Origin: Planctomycetota bacterium
GTDB lineage: Bacteria; Planctomycetota; Planctomycetia; Pirellulales; Pirellulaceae
Direction: 5' to 3'
Length of the DNA stretch: 64,000 nt
Assembly (NCBI GenBank): GCA_016872775.1
Contig: VGZA01000008.1
Coordinates: 1-64,000, forward strand
Positions 40,804 through 48,415 of the stretch are shown here, piece after piece. A model generated the notes under the pieces. That model ran no database searches. It worked only from the letters and a program-made list of their open reading frames with translations, and was not told where the DNA came from. How positions within the stretch are numbered: position 1 is the stretch's first letter; every line of letters starts with the position of its first letter. The translations under genes and the position numbers were made by a program.

Positions 40804-43103
40804 AGCGTGATCGCGCGGAAACGGCCGGTCCAGCCCGATGGGATTCCCTGCCGGGGATCGGCCTGGGCCTGGTCGTCGCCTCGATTGCCGCGACGCCGCT
40901 CATTCCCTCCGACGCGACGTCGTCGCGAAGTGGAACGGGCCTGTTCCTGATCATGCTGCAATTGATCCTGCTCGTCGGCTGCTGTTTCACCTTGCTGCGC
41001 CACGGCGAATTCCGAATCCGAATCTGCCGTACCGACTGGGCCGTGTTGCTATTTGTCGTTTGGCAGGCGGCAGCGACGCTGGCGACCCTGAACCAGGGAA
41101 ATGCTCGACAAACACTGAACGTACTCTGGCAGTTCGTCGCTTCCGGCGCGGTTTATTGGATGTTACGTCAATGGTGCCTGTCACCGCGCCAGCAGAAAGG
41201 ACTGATCGTCATCATGCTGGCGGTGGTCCTGACGCTCTGCGCCATGGCGTTCGAACAGTACTTTTATTCGTTGCCGCGCGACCGCGCGGCGTTCGAACGT
41301 GATCCCGAAGGCGTACTGGCCCGCGCGGGCATCGACGCTCCCCAAGGCAGTCCCCAATGGCAGTTGTTCAAAAACCGAATCGAAAGCAAGGAGCCGTTCG
41401 CTACGTTCGCTCTTACCAACTCCCTGGCAGGGTTGCTCGCGCCCTGGCTTGTCGCGACGTTGGCTGTGGCGTGGTGGAACGGCCGGACCGCGCGCCCATC
41501 CTGGCGTACGATCCTGGCGTTCGGCCTGATCGGCCTGGTGATCGCCGCTTGCCTTTTGTTGACGAAAAGCCGCAGCGCCATTCTTGGCGCCGCCGCCGGC
41601 ATCGCGTTGATCGGTCTCCTCGGACTGCGGCAGCGATGGCGCCAGGTGCTCTGGGCAGGCGCCGCGCTGGCGGTCATTGGTGCCGTACTCTTCACCGCAG
41701 CCTGGTCGGTCGGCGCTGTCGATCGCGAACTATTCACCGAGGCCACAAAGTCCTTGGGGTATCGCTTGGAATACTGGCAGGCCACGACCATGATGATCCG
41801 GGAACATCCATGGTTCGGTGTCGGGCTGGGGAATTTTCAGGAATGCTACGCTCGGTACAAACTGCCGCAATCGAGCGAAATGGTGCTGGATCCCCATAAC
41901 TTCCTGCTCGAACTGGCGGCAACCGGCGGGATTCCGTCGTTCCTGGCCGCGTTCGCCCTTGGCGTGGCGGCTGCGGCTGCGGGGAGACGGCGCCAGCCAC
42001 AAACGGCGGAAAGGCATGGGGCGGAAGCGCAGTCTGCGGGAAAGCAGCAAGTGGCGAGTCGGGTCAAGCCGGAATCGCTTCGGCGATTGGATGTTGGCCC
42101 CGTGTTGATCGGCGGGGCGGCCGCCGGGTTTTTGGCGATCCTCGTCGGACTCGACGCCCCCTTAGGGCTGGAGTGGGCGATTCTGCTTAGCCTGCTGGTA
42201 TTGGCCTTCGGACGCGTGCTGCTGCGGCCCTGGATCGAGGCGGCAGAAACACCACAATACCTGCCGTCGCTCGTCCTGGCCGTGACGCTGATCAACCTGT
42301 TGGCAGCGGGCGCAGTATCGTTTTCTGGCGTCGCCATTTCCCTTTGGGTCGCCGTGGCTCTCCTCATCAACCAGACGACCGTTGGTCAAACGGAATACCG
42401 CGGACAATCGGCCGCCGGATGGTGCTTGCTGGGTGGCTCGCTACTGGTCCTGGGGGTCTTCTGGCTGACCGCCTACGGACCCCGGATCGCCGGGGAAGTG
42501 GCCGCCGCCAGACTGGGGCTGGCGATGCAGCTTGGCCAGCCCGAGGAGGCCAAGAAACAGGCTCGGCAATGGGTCGCCGTCGACCCCTGGTCGCCCGACG
42601 CACGTTACCAGTTGGCCGCGGTTTATCTCAAAATCTGGCAGGAGACAGCCGACCAATCGGCTTACCAGACATTCACCAAAGAACTTCGGGCGGCAATCGA
42701 CCGGGACCCGAAATCTCACCTCCGGCACCGGTTGGCTGGCGACCTGTACCTGCGAGCCTGGCGGTTATCGGGCGAACCCGAGTCCCTGGCTGCGGCGATC
42801 CAGATGTACGACGCCGCGGCACGACTTTATCCCAACGGGGCGGAAAATCAGGCACAACTCGCCTGGGCCCTGCACCTGTCCGGGCAGCGTCAACAGGCCC
42901 GCGAAGCCGCCGAAAAGTCGCTGGAACTCGATCGGCTTAATCCGCACCGGGATCGAAAATTGGCCCGTCAGACCATTTTCGACATCCCGCCGGCCGAGTC
43001 GCTGAGGAGCAAAATGCCCCAATATATCGCCGGAGATGACCCTGAACTGCGGATGGCAGGATTACGTAATGGCCATTACGATGGGAGAATAACGCCTGAA
43101 TAG
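40800..43103 (+). CDS. O-antigen ligase/polymerase-like membrane protein with TPR C-terminus
   Basis: The 767-residue protein begins with ~11-12 membrane helices to about residue 560. The periplasmic loop of the Wzy_C/WaaL superfamily is recognisable in EATKSLGYRLEYWQATTMMI, REHPWFGVGLGNFQECYARY and LDPHNFLLELAATGG, which contain the family's conserved His. A low-complexity cytosolic loop (~395-425) interrupts the helices. Residues ~590-750 are TPR repeats (AARLGLAMQLGQPEEAKKQA, YDAAARLYPNGAENQAQLAW and EAAEKSLELDRLNP). It should polymerise or ligate undecaprenyl-linked glycan, with the TPR part recruiting partners. Coupled to the WecA-like gene. Confidence 0.87.
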   Translation: MKRDRAETAGPARWDSLPGIGLGLVVASIAATPLIPSDATSSRSGTGLFLIMLQLILLVGCCFTLLRHGEFRIRICRTDWAVLLFVVWQAAATLATLNQGNARQTLNVLWQFVASGAVYWMLRQWCLSPRQQKGLIVIMLAVVLTLCAMAFEQYFYSLPRDRAAFERDPEGVLARAGIDAPQGSPQWQLFKNRIESKEPFATFALTNSLAGLLAPWLVATLAVAWWNGRTARPSWRTILAFGLIGLVIAACLLLTKSRSAILGAAAGIALIGLLGLRQRWRQVLWAGAALAVIGAVLFTAAWSVGAVDRELFTEATKSLGYRLEYWQATTMMIREHPWFGVGLGNFQECYARYKLPQSSEMVLDPHNFLLELAATGGIPSFLAAFALGVAAAAAGRRRQPQTAERHGAEAQSAGKQQVASRVKPESLRRLDVGPVLIGGAAAGFLAILVGLDAPLGLEWAILLSLLVLAFGRVLLRPWIEAAETPQYLPSLVLAVTLINLLAAGAVSFSGVAISLWVAVALLINQTTVGQTEYRGQSAAGWCLLGGSLLVLGVFWLTAYGPRIAGEVAAARLGLAMQLGQPEEAKKQARQWVAVDPWSPDARYQLAAVYLKIWQETADQSAYQTFTKELRAAIDRDPKSHLRHRLAGDLYLRAWRLSGEPESLAAAIQMYDAAARLYPNGAENQAQLAWALHLSGQRQQAREAAEKSLELDRLNPHRDRKLARQTIFDIPPAESLRSKMPQYIAGDDPELRMAGLRNGHYDGRITPE

Positions 43104-43148
43104 GCCACAGTCCTCGGTTCCCTGGAATTCGCCCCGGAGCGTCGTGCA

Positions 43149-44366
43149 ATGAAGTACCTGGTCCTGGCTTTGATCCCCTTACTGGCCGGCGTCTCGGTCG
43201 GTGTCGCACGAACGATTCGAGAATTCGATGGGATCGTCGAGTGGTTTTCCCCTTACGCGGACGGAAGTGAATCGGCGGGGATCGTCACCGGCGTGAAGAA
43301 AGACCCGTCCAAGATGCCCCGCTATCTCGACGCCATCAACGGCAGTAGAGTCGTGGTGGAAAACGGGGAGAAACACAACTTCGGACAGATGTACTTACAA
43401 GGCAAGATGTCGCACAAGTTTGTGTTTCGTAATACCGGAACCGCGGATCTGAAACTGAAGCAGAACGGCACCTCCTGCATGATGTGCACCTTTTCCAGTT
43501 TCGATCAGGCGACCGTTAAACCGGGGGAGTCGGTCGACATCGAGATCCGTTGGGAAGCCAAGCACCGTGACGCGGAGTTTCGTAAGGAAGCGTACGTCGC
43601 CACCAGTGATCCGGACCGTCCCACGGTGGCATTGACGATCGAAGGCGCGGTCGTGATGTCGATTTTTATCATGCCCAATGATCTGGTGCTTAATAACGTT
43701 CCTGTGGGCGGGGTCACTCGTGGCCAGGTCCAAGTGATGAACTTCAAAGATGACACGATGAAACTGATTGATTTTCGCTTCGTCAATGAGGAAATCGCCG
43801 AGTTCTTCGAATTGTCCGAGGCTCCGCTCCAGGAAAAGTACCTGTCGGGGCCGAGCACGAGCCGGCCCAAGACGGGCCGAACAATCGTGGTCACCATCAA
43901 ACCGGGAATGCCACTTGGTTCATTCACTCAAACCGTACGCTTCAACCTCGACGTCCCCGGGGGATCGGAGCAGTTGTTCAATATTCGCGGATTTGTCACC
44001 AGCGACATTTCGTTCGCCGGCCAAGGGTACACGGCAAAGAACAACGATGTCAGCTGGGGCACGGTGGCGAGGGGAGCGAAGTACAACCTGATTGCGTTGG
44101 TTCGCGGCGAGCACCGCGAGCAGACCCGGTTCAAGATACTGAACGTCACGCCCAGTTCCAGCCTGCGAGCGACCGTCAGTGATCCGGAGCCATTCGGCGA
44201 AGCGGCGATGAAATCTGTATTAACTATCGAGATTCCAGACGATGCGATCCCGGTTTCGCTGCTGGGAGGCCCCGAGCAGGAGAATTATGGCCATATCGTG
44301 CTGGAAACAACGCATCCGGATGTTAAGCGACTGACAATTCTAGTACGATTTGCCGTCGACGAGTGA
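43149..44366 (+). CDS. DUF1573 domain secreted protein
   Basis: 405 residues. A short hydrophobic N-terminus (MKYLVLALIPLLAGVSVGVA) acts as signal peptide or anchor. The next domain is DUF1573, an immunoglobulin-like beta sandwich: VVVENGEKHNFGQMYLQGKM, HKFVFRNTGTADLKLKQNGT, then SCMMCTFSS and VKPGESVDIEIRWEAKHRDA. A second repeat of about 200 residues with similar Ig-like strands follows. DUF1573 is abundant in planctomycetes and Bacteroidetes surface or periplasmic proteins; function is unknown. The CxxC pair could form a disulfide. GGAG sits nine bases before the ATG. Confidence 0.82.
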   Translation: MKYLVLALIPLLAGVSVGVARTIREFDGIVEWFSPYADGSESAGIVTGVKKDPSKMPRYLDAINGSRVVVENGEKHNFGQMYLQGKMSHKFVFRNTGTADLKLKQNGTSCMMCTFSSFDQATVKPGESVDIEIRWEAKHRDAEFRKEAYVATSDPDRPTVALTIEGAVVMSIFIMPNDLVLNNVPVGGVTRGQVQVMNFKDDTMKLIDFRFVNEEIAEFFELSEAPLQEKYLSGPSTSRPKTGRTIVVTIKPGMPLGSFTQTVRFNLDVPGGSEQLFNIRGFVTSDISFAGQGYTAKNNDVSWGTVARGAKYNLIALVRGEHREQTRFKILNVTPSSSLRATVSDPEPFGEAAMKSVLTIEIPDDAIPVSLLGGPEQENYGHIVLETTHPDVKRLTILVRFAVDE

Positions 44367-44460
44367 TCGTCGGACGAGCAATCGTCCCGGGAAGAGCGGA
44401 ACGGCGATCCAAGTCGGTTCCGCTCGTTGTAGACCAGCCCAGCCAAGGTCAGGAAGTGCC

Positions 44461-46038
44461 ATGCGAGTACGCCAGGAGGTTGCGACAGGGATGGTTGCCG
44501 CGCTATTGTTCGTCTTCATTGTCGGATGCGGCGCCGGCCCCTTGATCGAGACGCGGCTCGACGACGCGCTCGCGCCTTTGGGGCTGCTCGCCTCGACCAA
44601 CGTCACTGCAAACAAGGCAAACGATGGAACGCATCTGGTTGCCCAGGCCGGCGTACAGCAACCTTTGTTCGAGGGTTGGGGTCAGCCGCAACTGGTTTTG
44701 ATGCTGAGCGGCCGGCAAAACGGTTACTTGGAGCCCTGCGGTTGCACGGGGCTGGTCAATCAGAAAGGCGGACTTGCCCGGCGAATGGCCTTGTATCAGG
44801 ACCTGGTTAATACTCGTAAATGGCCCGTTGTTCCGCTCGATGTCGGCAATTACATAAAACGATATGGTCGGCAGTCGGAGATCAAGTTCCAACGGATCGT
44901 GAATGGGCTGAGCCGCATGGGCTATCGAGCGATGGGCCTTGGTCCCGACGATCTGCGATTGCCGAGTGAAGAGTTGATCGCAGCGATGGCCGCCGACGAG
45001 AACTCGTTTGTCTGCGCGAACGTGGTGGTGATCGACGAGCAGTTCACGCCACGATCGAGGATTGTGAAGGCGGGTGGCAAAACGATCGGGATCACGGCGA
45101 TCCTCGGCGGCGAGGAACACAAGAAGATCGGCGACAATGACGAGGTGCAATTCGTACCCGCGAAGAAGGCCTTACCGGCTGTAATCGCGGAATTGAAGCG
45201 TGCGAAGTGCGACCTGATGATCCTGCTGGCTCACGCCGGGCTCGTGGAATCGCGTGCTTTGGCGAAGGAGTTTCCCGAATTTCAATGGATCGTGTCGGCG
45301 GGCGGCGCGGACGAGCCGCCTTTTGAAATCGAACAGGTGACCGGAACAAAAACGCAGCTGGTGCAGGTCGGCGCCAAGGGGATGTATGTCGGCGTCTTAG
45401 GGATGTTCGCCGGCGACAAGCCGTTCCGGTATCAGCGCGTGCCGCTGGACAGTCGCTTTGAGGATGCCCCCGAAATGCTGCGACTGCTGGAAGCGTATCA
45501 GGACCAATTGCGCAACGAAGGGTTTGACGCACTTGGTCTGAAACCGATTGTCAAGGATGCGGGCCGGAAATTCGTTGGTTCCAAGGCCTGCGCCGATTGT
45601 CACGCCTCCGCCTGGGACGTTTTTCAAAACACGACGCATGCGCACGCCACCGACTCGCTCGTGAATCCCCCGGAACGTGGCGGCATTCCCCGCCATTTCG
45701 ACCCGGAATGTGTCTGTTGCCACGTGACCGGCTGGGAACCGCAACTTGTGATCCCGTTCAAATCGGGATTCAGCGGCCTCAAGGAAACGCCGCAGCTGGT
45801 GGGGAACGGCTGCGAGAACTGCCACGGTCCCGGTTCGGCGCATGTCGCGGCCGAGGACGGCAGCCGGGAGGTCACGGATCGTGAGCGGATGTCACTGCGC
45901 AAGGCGATGCGGTTGCCGATGTCCAAAGCGGAGCAGAAGTGTCTCGAATGCCACGACATCGATAACAGCCCCGCTTTTCACCAGGAAGGTGCCTTCAAGG
46001 AATACTGGAAAAAAGTGGAACACAAGGGGAGAGATTGA
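44461..46038 (+). CDS. Lipoprotein: 5'-nucleotidase-like phosphoesterase fused to tetraheme cytochrome c
   Basis: 525 residues. The N-terminus has a lipobox-like VGCGAG after a hydrophobic stretch, so lipidation is predicted. Residues ~75-350 look like the N-terminal domain of UshA/5'-nucleotidase-type metallophosphoesterases (LMLSGRQNGYLEPCGCTG, then LDVGNYIKRYGRQSEIKFQR, GYRAMGLGPDDLRLPSEEL, LMILLAHAGLVESRAL), but several expected metal ligands are changed, so catalysis is doubtful. The C-terminal part has four c-type heme motifs: CADCH (C377), CVCCH (C417), CENCH (C451) and CLECH (C494), as in cytochrome c554-like multiheme proteins. An envelope electron-transfer role is likely. TTGA overlap couples it to the ABC ATPase gene. 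Confidence 0.85.
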   Translation: MRVRQEVATGMVAALLFVFIVGCGAGPLIETRLDDALAPLGLLASTNVTANKANDGTHLVAQAGVQQPLFEGWGQPQLVLMLSGRQNGYLEPCGCTGLVNQKGGLARRMALYQDLVNTRKWPVVPLDVGNYIKRYGRQSEIKFQRIVNGLSRMGYRAMGLGPDDLRLPSEELIAAMAADENSFVCANVVVIDEQFTPRSRIVKAGGKTIGITAILGGEEHKKIGDNDEVQFVPAKKALPAVIAELKRAKCDLMILLAHAGLVESRALAKEFPEFQWIVSAGGADEPPFEIEQVTGTKTQLVQVGAKGMYVGVLGMFAGDKPFRYQRVPLDSRFEDAPEMLRLLEAYQDQLRNEGFDALGLKPIVKDAGRKFVGSKACADCHASAWDVFQNTTHAHATDSLVNPPERGGIPRHFDPECVCCHVTGWEPQLVIPFKSGFSGLKETPQLVGNGCENCHGPGSAHVAAEDGSREVTDRERMSLRKAMRLPMSKAEQKCLECHDIDNSPAFHQEGAFKEYWKKVEHKGRD

Positions 46039-47024
46039 CGGCGGTTATCGAAATCAACGACCTGGCGAAGTCGTATCGGGTCTATCAGAAAAAAGAGGGC
46101 CTCTGGGGTTCGGTACGTGGTTTGTTCCACCGCGAGTTCCGCGAGGTTCACGCCGTGCGCGGCATCGATCTGCGGGTGGACCAGGGTGAATTCGTGGCCT
46201 TCCTGGGGCCCAATGGCGCCGGTAAGACCACCACCCTGAAGTTGCTCTCCGGGGTCATTAATCCGTCGCGAGGCTCGGCGCGGGTCATGGGATTCGTCCC
46301 GTGGAAGCGCGAGAATGCCTATCGCCGGCGGTTCGCGCTGATCATGGGCCAAAAGAACCAGTTGTGGTGGGACCTGCCCGCGCGGGAATCGTTTCGACTG
46401 CACCAGCGCATCTATCGCATTTCCAAGGAGAACTTCGAGCGTACGATCGGCGAACTGAGCGAACTGCTGGCGATCGGCGGATTGCTCGACCAACCGGTGC
46501 GGGAATTGTCGCTGGGCGAGCGGATGAAGATGGAATTGACCGCCGCGCTGCTGCACTCGCCGGATGTGCTGTTCCTGGACGAACCGACGATCGGACTCGA
46601 TGTCGTCGCGCAACACAAGGTCCAGGAATTCCTGCGCTATTACCAGAAGGAACGCCGGATCACGATCCTGCTGACCAGCCACTACATGAAAGACGTCGCG
46701 GCGCTCTGCCAGCGCGTTGTGATCATCGCGCAAGGATTGATCAAGTACGACGGCTCGCTCGCAGGCATCATCGACCAGTTCAGCAGCTACAAGATCGTCA
46801 CGCTCCAAATGGACGAGAACGCGATTCCCGGGAGTTTCCAGCCCTTCGAGGCCTACGGACGGTTGCTCGATGTCCAGCCGCCGAAAGTACGTCTGCGGAT
46901 TCCGCGCGTTCAGGTCCCTCGCGCACTGGCCGACATCCTCGCGCGCTGGGCCGTCGCCGATGTGGCCGTCGAGGATCCGCCGCTGGAAGAAGTAATCGCC
47001 GATCTGTTCGAACGCGTCAAGTAA
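46035..47024 (+). CDS. ABC transporter ATP-binding protein (ABC-2/DUF990 partner type)
   Basis: The 329-residue ATPase starts with TTG, preceded by AAGGGGAGAGA, and overlaps the previous stop (TTGA). Walker A is GPNGAGKTT (59-67), Q-loop MGQKNQLWWDLP, signature LSLGERMK (159-166), Walker B LFLDEPTIGLD, and the switch His in LTSHYMKD. The N-terminal YRVYQKKEGLWGSVRGLFHR insert is typical of ATPases that pair with DUF990-type permeases. The only such permease in the window is at 24970-25815, on the other strand. A second permease is normally needed, so the full transporter is not in this window. Substrate unknown. Confidence 0.88.
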   Translation: MTAVIEINDLAKSYRVYQKKEGLWGSVRGLFHREFREVHAVRGIDLRVDQGEFVAFLGPNGAGKTTTLKLLSGVINPSRGSARVMGFVPWKRENAYRRRFALIMGQKNQLWWDLPARESFRLHQRIYRISKENFERTIGELSELLAIGGLLDQPVRELSLGERMKMELTAALLHSPDVLFLDEPTIGLDVVAQHKVQEFLRYYQKERRITILLTSHYMKDVAALCQRVVIIAQGLIKYDGSLAGIIDQFSSYKIVTLQMDENAIPGSFQPFEAYGRLLDVQPPKVRLRIPRVQVPRALADILARWAVADVAVEDPPLEEVIADLFERVK

Positions 47025-47138
47025 GCGATGCGAGCGTGGCTGGGGCTGGCAGCGCTTGCAGCGCCAACTGGATCTTGGCTCAGCGTGCAACGATACGAAA
47101 TCCATCCCCGGCCCACAAGAAAGCGAGTCCCCGACTCA

Positions 47139-47254
47139 GCAGGGGCTGGAAGCCCCTGCCACGGCGTTCCCCGTTCCCCGTTCCCCGTTCCCCGTTCCCC
47201 GTTCCCCGTTCCCCGTTCCCCGTTCCCCATTCCCCATTCCCCATTCCCCATTCC
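47139..47254. repeat. Composite repeat: 21-bp palindrome plus heptamer array (GTTCCCC)9(ATTCCCC)3
   Basis: GCAGGGGCTGGAAGCCCCTGC (47139-47159) has 9-bp arms. After a 6-base spacer (CACGGC), nine perfect GTTCCCC units run 47166-47228, then three ATTCCCC and a partial unit to 47254. Reverse-complemented, the layout equals that at 9628-9672. It occupies most of the gap between the ABC ATPase gene and the AtuA-like gene. Confidence 0.9.
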
Positions 47255-47291
47255 ATGCAATACAATCGCGAGGAACAAGGAGAGTGGGCGG

Positions 47292-47633
47292 ATGAGCGCG
47301 GCACCCAAAGTACGGCTTGGAGAGATCGCCACGGCCCGGAGCGGCGACAAGGGGAACCACGCGAATATCGGCGTGGTTGCGAAGACGGCTGCCGATTTCA
47401 GATTGTTGCAGCGCGCGTTGACCGCGGAGGTTGTGGCGCGGTACTTCGAGTGTCTGGGGGCCCGCGATGTCGTACGTTACGAGTTGCCGAACGTGCACGC
47501 CTTGAACTTCATGCTCTTCGACGCGCTTGAGGGCGGTGCCAGTCAGTCTTTGCGGATCGATACCCAGGGAAAGCTGCTCGGCTCGGCGCTGCTGGAGTTG
47601 GAATTGCAGTTCGACTCGGTCTATAATCATTGA
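47292..47633 (+). CDS. AtuA C-terminal-like domain protein, 113 aa
   Basis: The product matches the small C-terminal domain of AtuA-type (acyclic terpene utilisation, DUF1446-linked) proteins. LGEIATARSGDKGNHANIGV (9-28) is the conserved motif, followed by FRLLQRALTAEVVARYFECL, PNVHALNFMLFDALEGG and LRIDTQGKLLGSALLELEL. In most bacteria this domain is fused to, or adjacent to, the larger DUF1446 domain; that is not present here. Biochemical role unknown. It ends three bases before lutA, so co-transcription with the lut genes is likely. The heptamer array lies just upstream and would be part of the leader. Confidence 0.82.
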   Translation: MSAAPKVRLGEIATARSGDKGNHANIGVVAKTAADFRLLQRALTAEVVARYFECLGARDVVRYELPNVHALNFMLFDALEGGASQSLRIDTQGKLLGSALLELELQFDSVYNH

Positions 47634-47636
47634 ACG

Positions 47637-48386
47637 ATGCCTCGAGTCGCCCTGTTCGTTCCCTGTTACATCGACCAGTTTTACCCTGACGTTGCCTGGG
47701 CGACTTTGGAAGTCCTGGAACGGCATGGTGTGCGCGCGAAAGTGCCGGAGATGCCGACTTGCTGCGGGCAGCCGATGGCCAATACCGGCTGCGTCAACGA
47801 GGCCCGGCCGTTGGCCGAGCAGTTTGTCGAGGTGCTCGGCCGCTTCGATCATGTGGTCTGTCCGTCGGGCAGCTGCACGGCGATGGTACGGCAGCATTAC
47901 GAGCATCTGCTGCATGGCCGAACCGATTACGTCGCCTTGCGGAACAAGACCTGGGAATTGACGGAATACCTGCTGGATGTGTTGCGGATCGATCCGCCGC
48001 GCAGTCCATTTCCGTATCGGGTCGGCCTGCATCAAAGTTGCCACGGTTTGCGCGAGTTGCGTTTGGGCAGTTCCAGCGAGACGGTCGGCCCCCGTTTCAG
48101 CAAAGCACAAAAGTTGCTGGAGTCGATGCAGGGAATTCAGTTGGTGAAGCTGACGCGGCCGGACGAGTGCTGCGGGTTTGGCGGAACCTTCGCCGTGCAG
48201 GAGGAGGCGATCTCCTGCCGGATGGGCTTGGACCGGATTCACGATCATGAGCAGGCCGGCACGGAAGTGCTGACCGCCAACGACATGTCGTGCCTGATGC
48301 ACCTCGATGGTCTGCTACGGCGCGATCGACGACCGATCCGCGTGCTGCACATCGCACAGATCCTCGCCGGACGAACACCGAACTGA
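47637..48386 (+). CDS. lutA: LutA-type Fe-S oxidoreductase (lactate utilisation), CCG domains
   Basis: A 249-residue protein with two CCG (DUF224-type) domains that ligate an iron-sulfur cluster: PTCCGQPMANTG near 41-52 and DECCGFGGTFAVQ near 178-190, with CPSGSCTAM and HQSCHGLREL supplying further cysteines. LutA, LutB and LutC together oxidise L-lactate to pyruvate in B. subtilis and others. Gap to the preceding AtuA-like gene is three bases; lutB follows after 29 bases. Cytosolic, membrane-associated as part of the complex. Confidence 0.92.
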   Translation: MPRVALFVPCYIDQFYPDVAWATLEVLERHGVRAKVPEMPTCCGQPMANTGCVNEARPLAEQFVEVLGRFDHVVCPSGSCTAMVRQHYEHLLHGRTDYVALRNKTWELTEYLLDVLRIDPPRSPFPYRVGLHQSCHGLRELRLGSSSETVGPRFSKAQKLLESMQGIQLVKLTRPDECCGFGGTFAVQEEAISCRMGLDRIHDHEQAGTEVLTANDMSCLMHLDGLLRRDRRPIRVLHIAQILAGRTPN

Positions 48387-48415
48387 TTTCCAATTCGGGA
48401 ACACCTGGACTGCCG

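Noticed and set aside
47166-47254. Heptamer array as a CRISPR array
   Set aside because: Units are seven bases with no spacers and no cas genes nearby.
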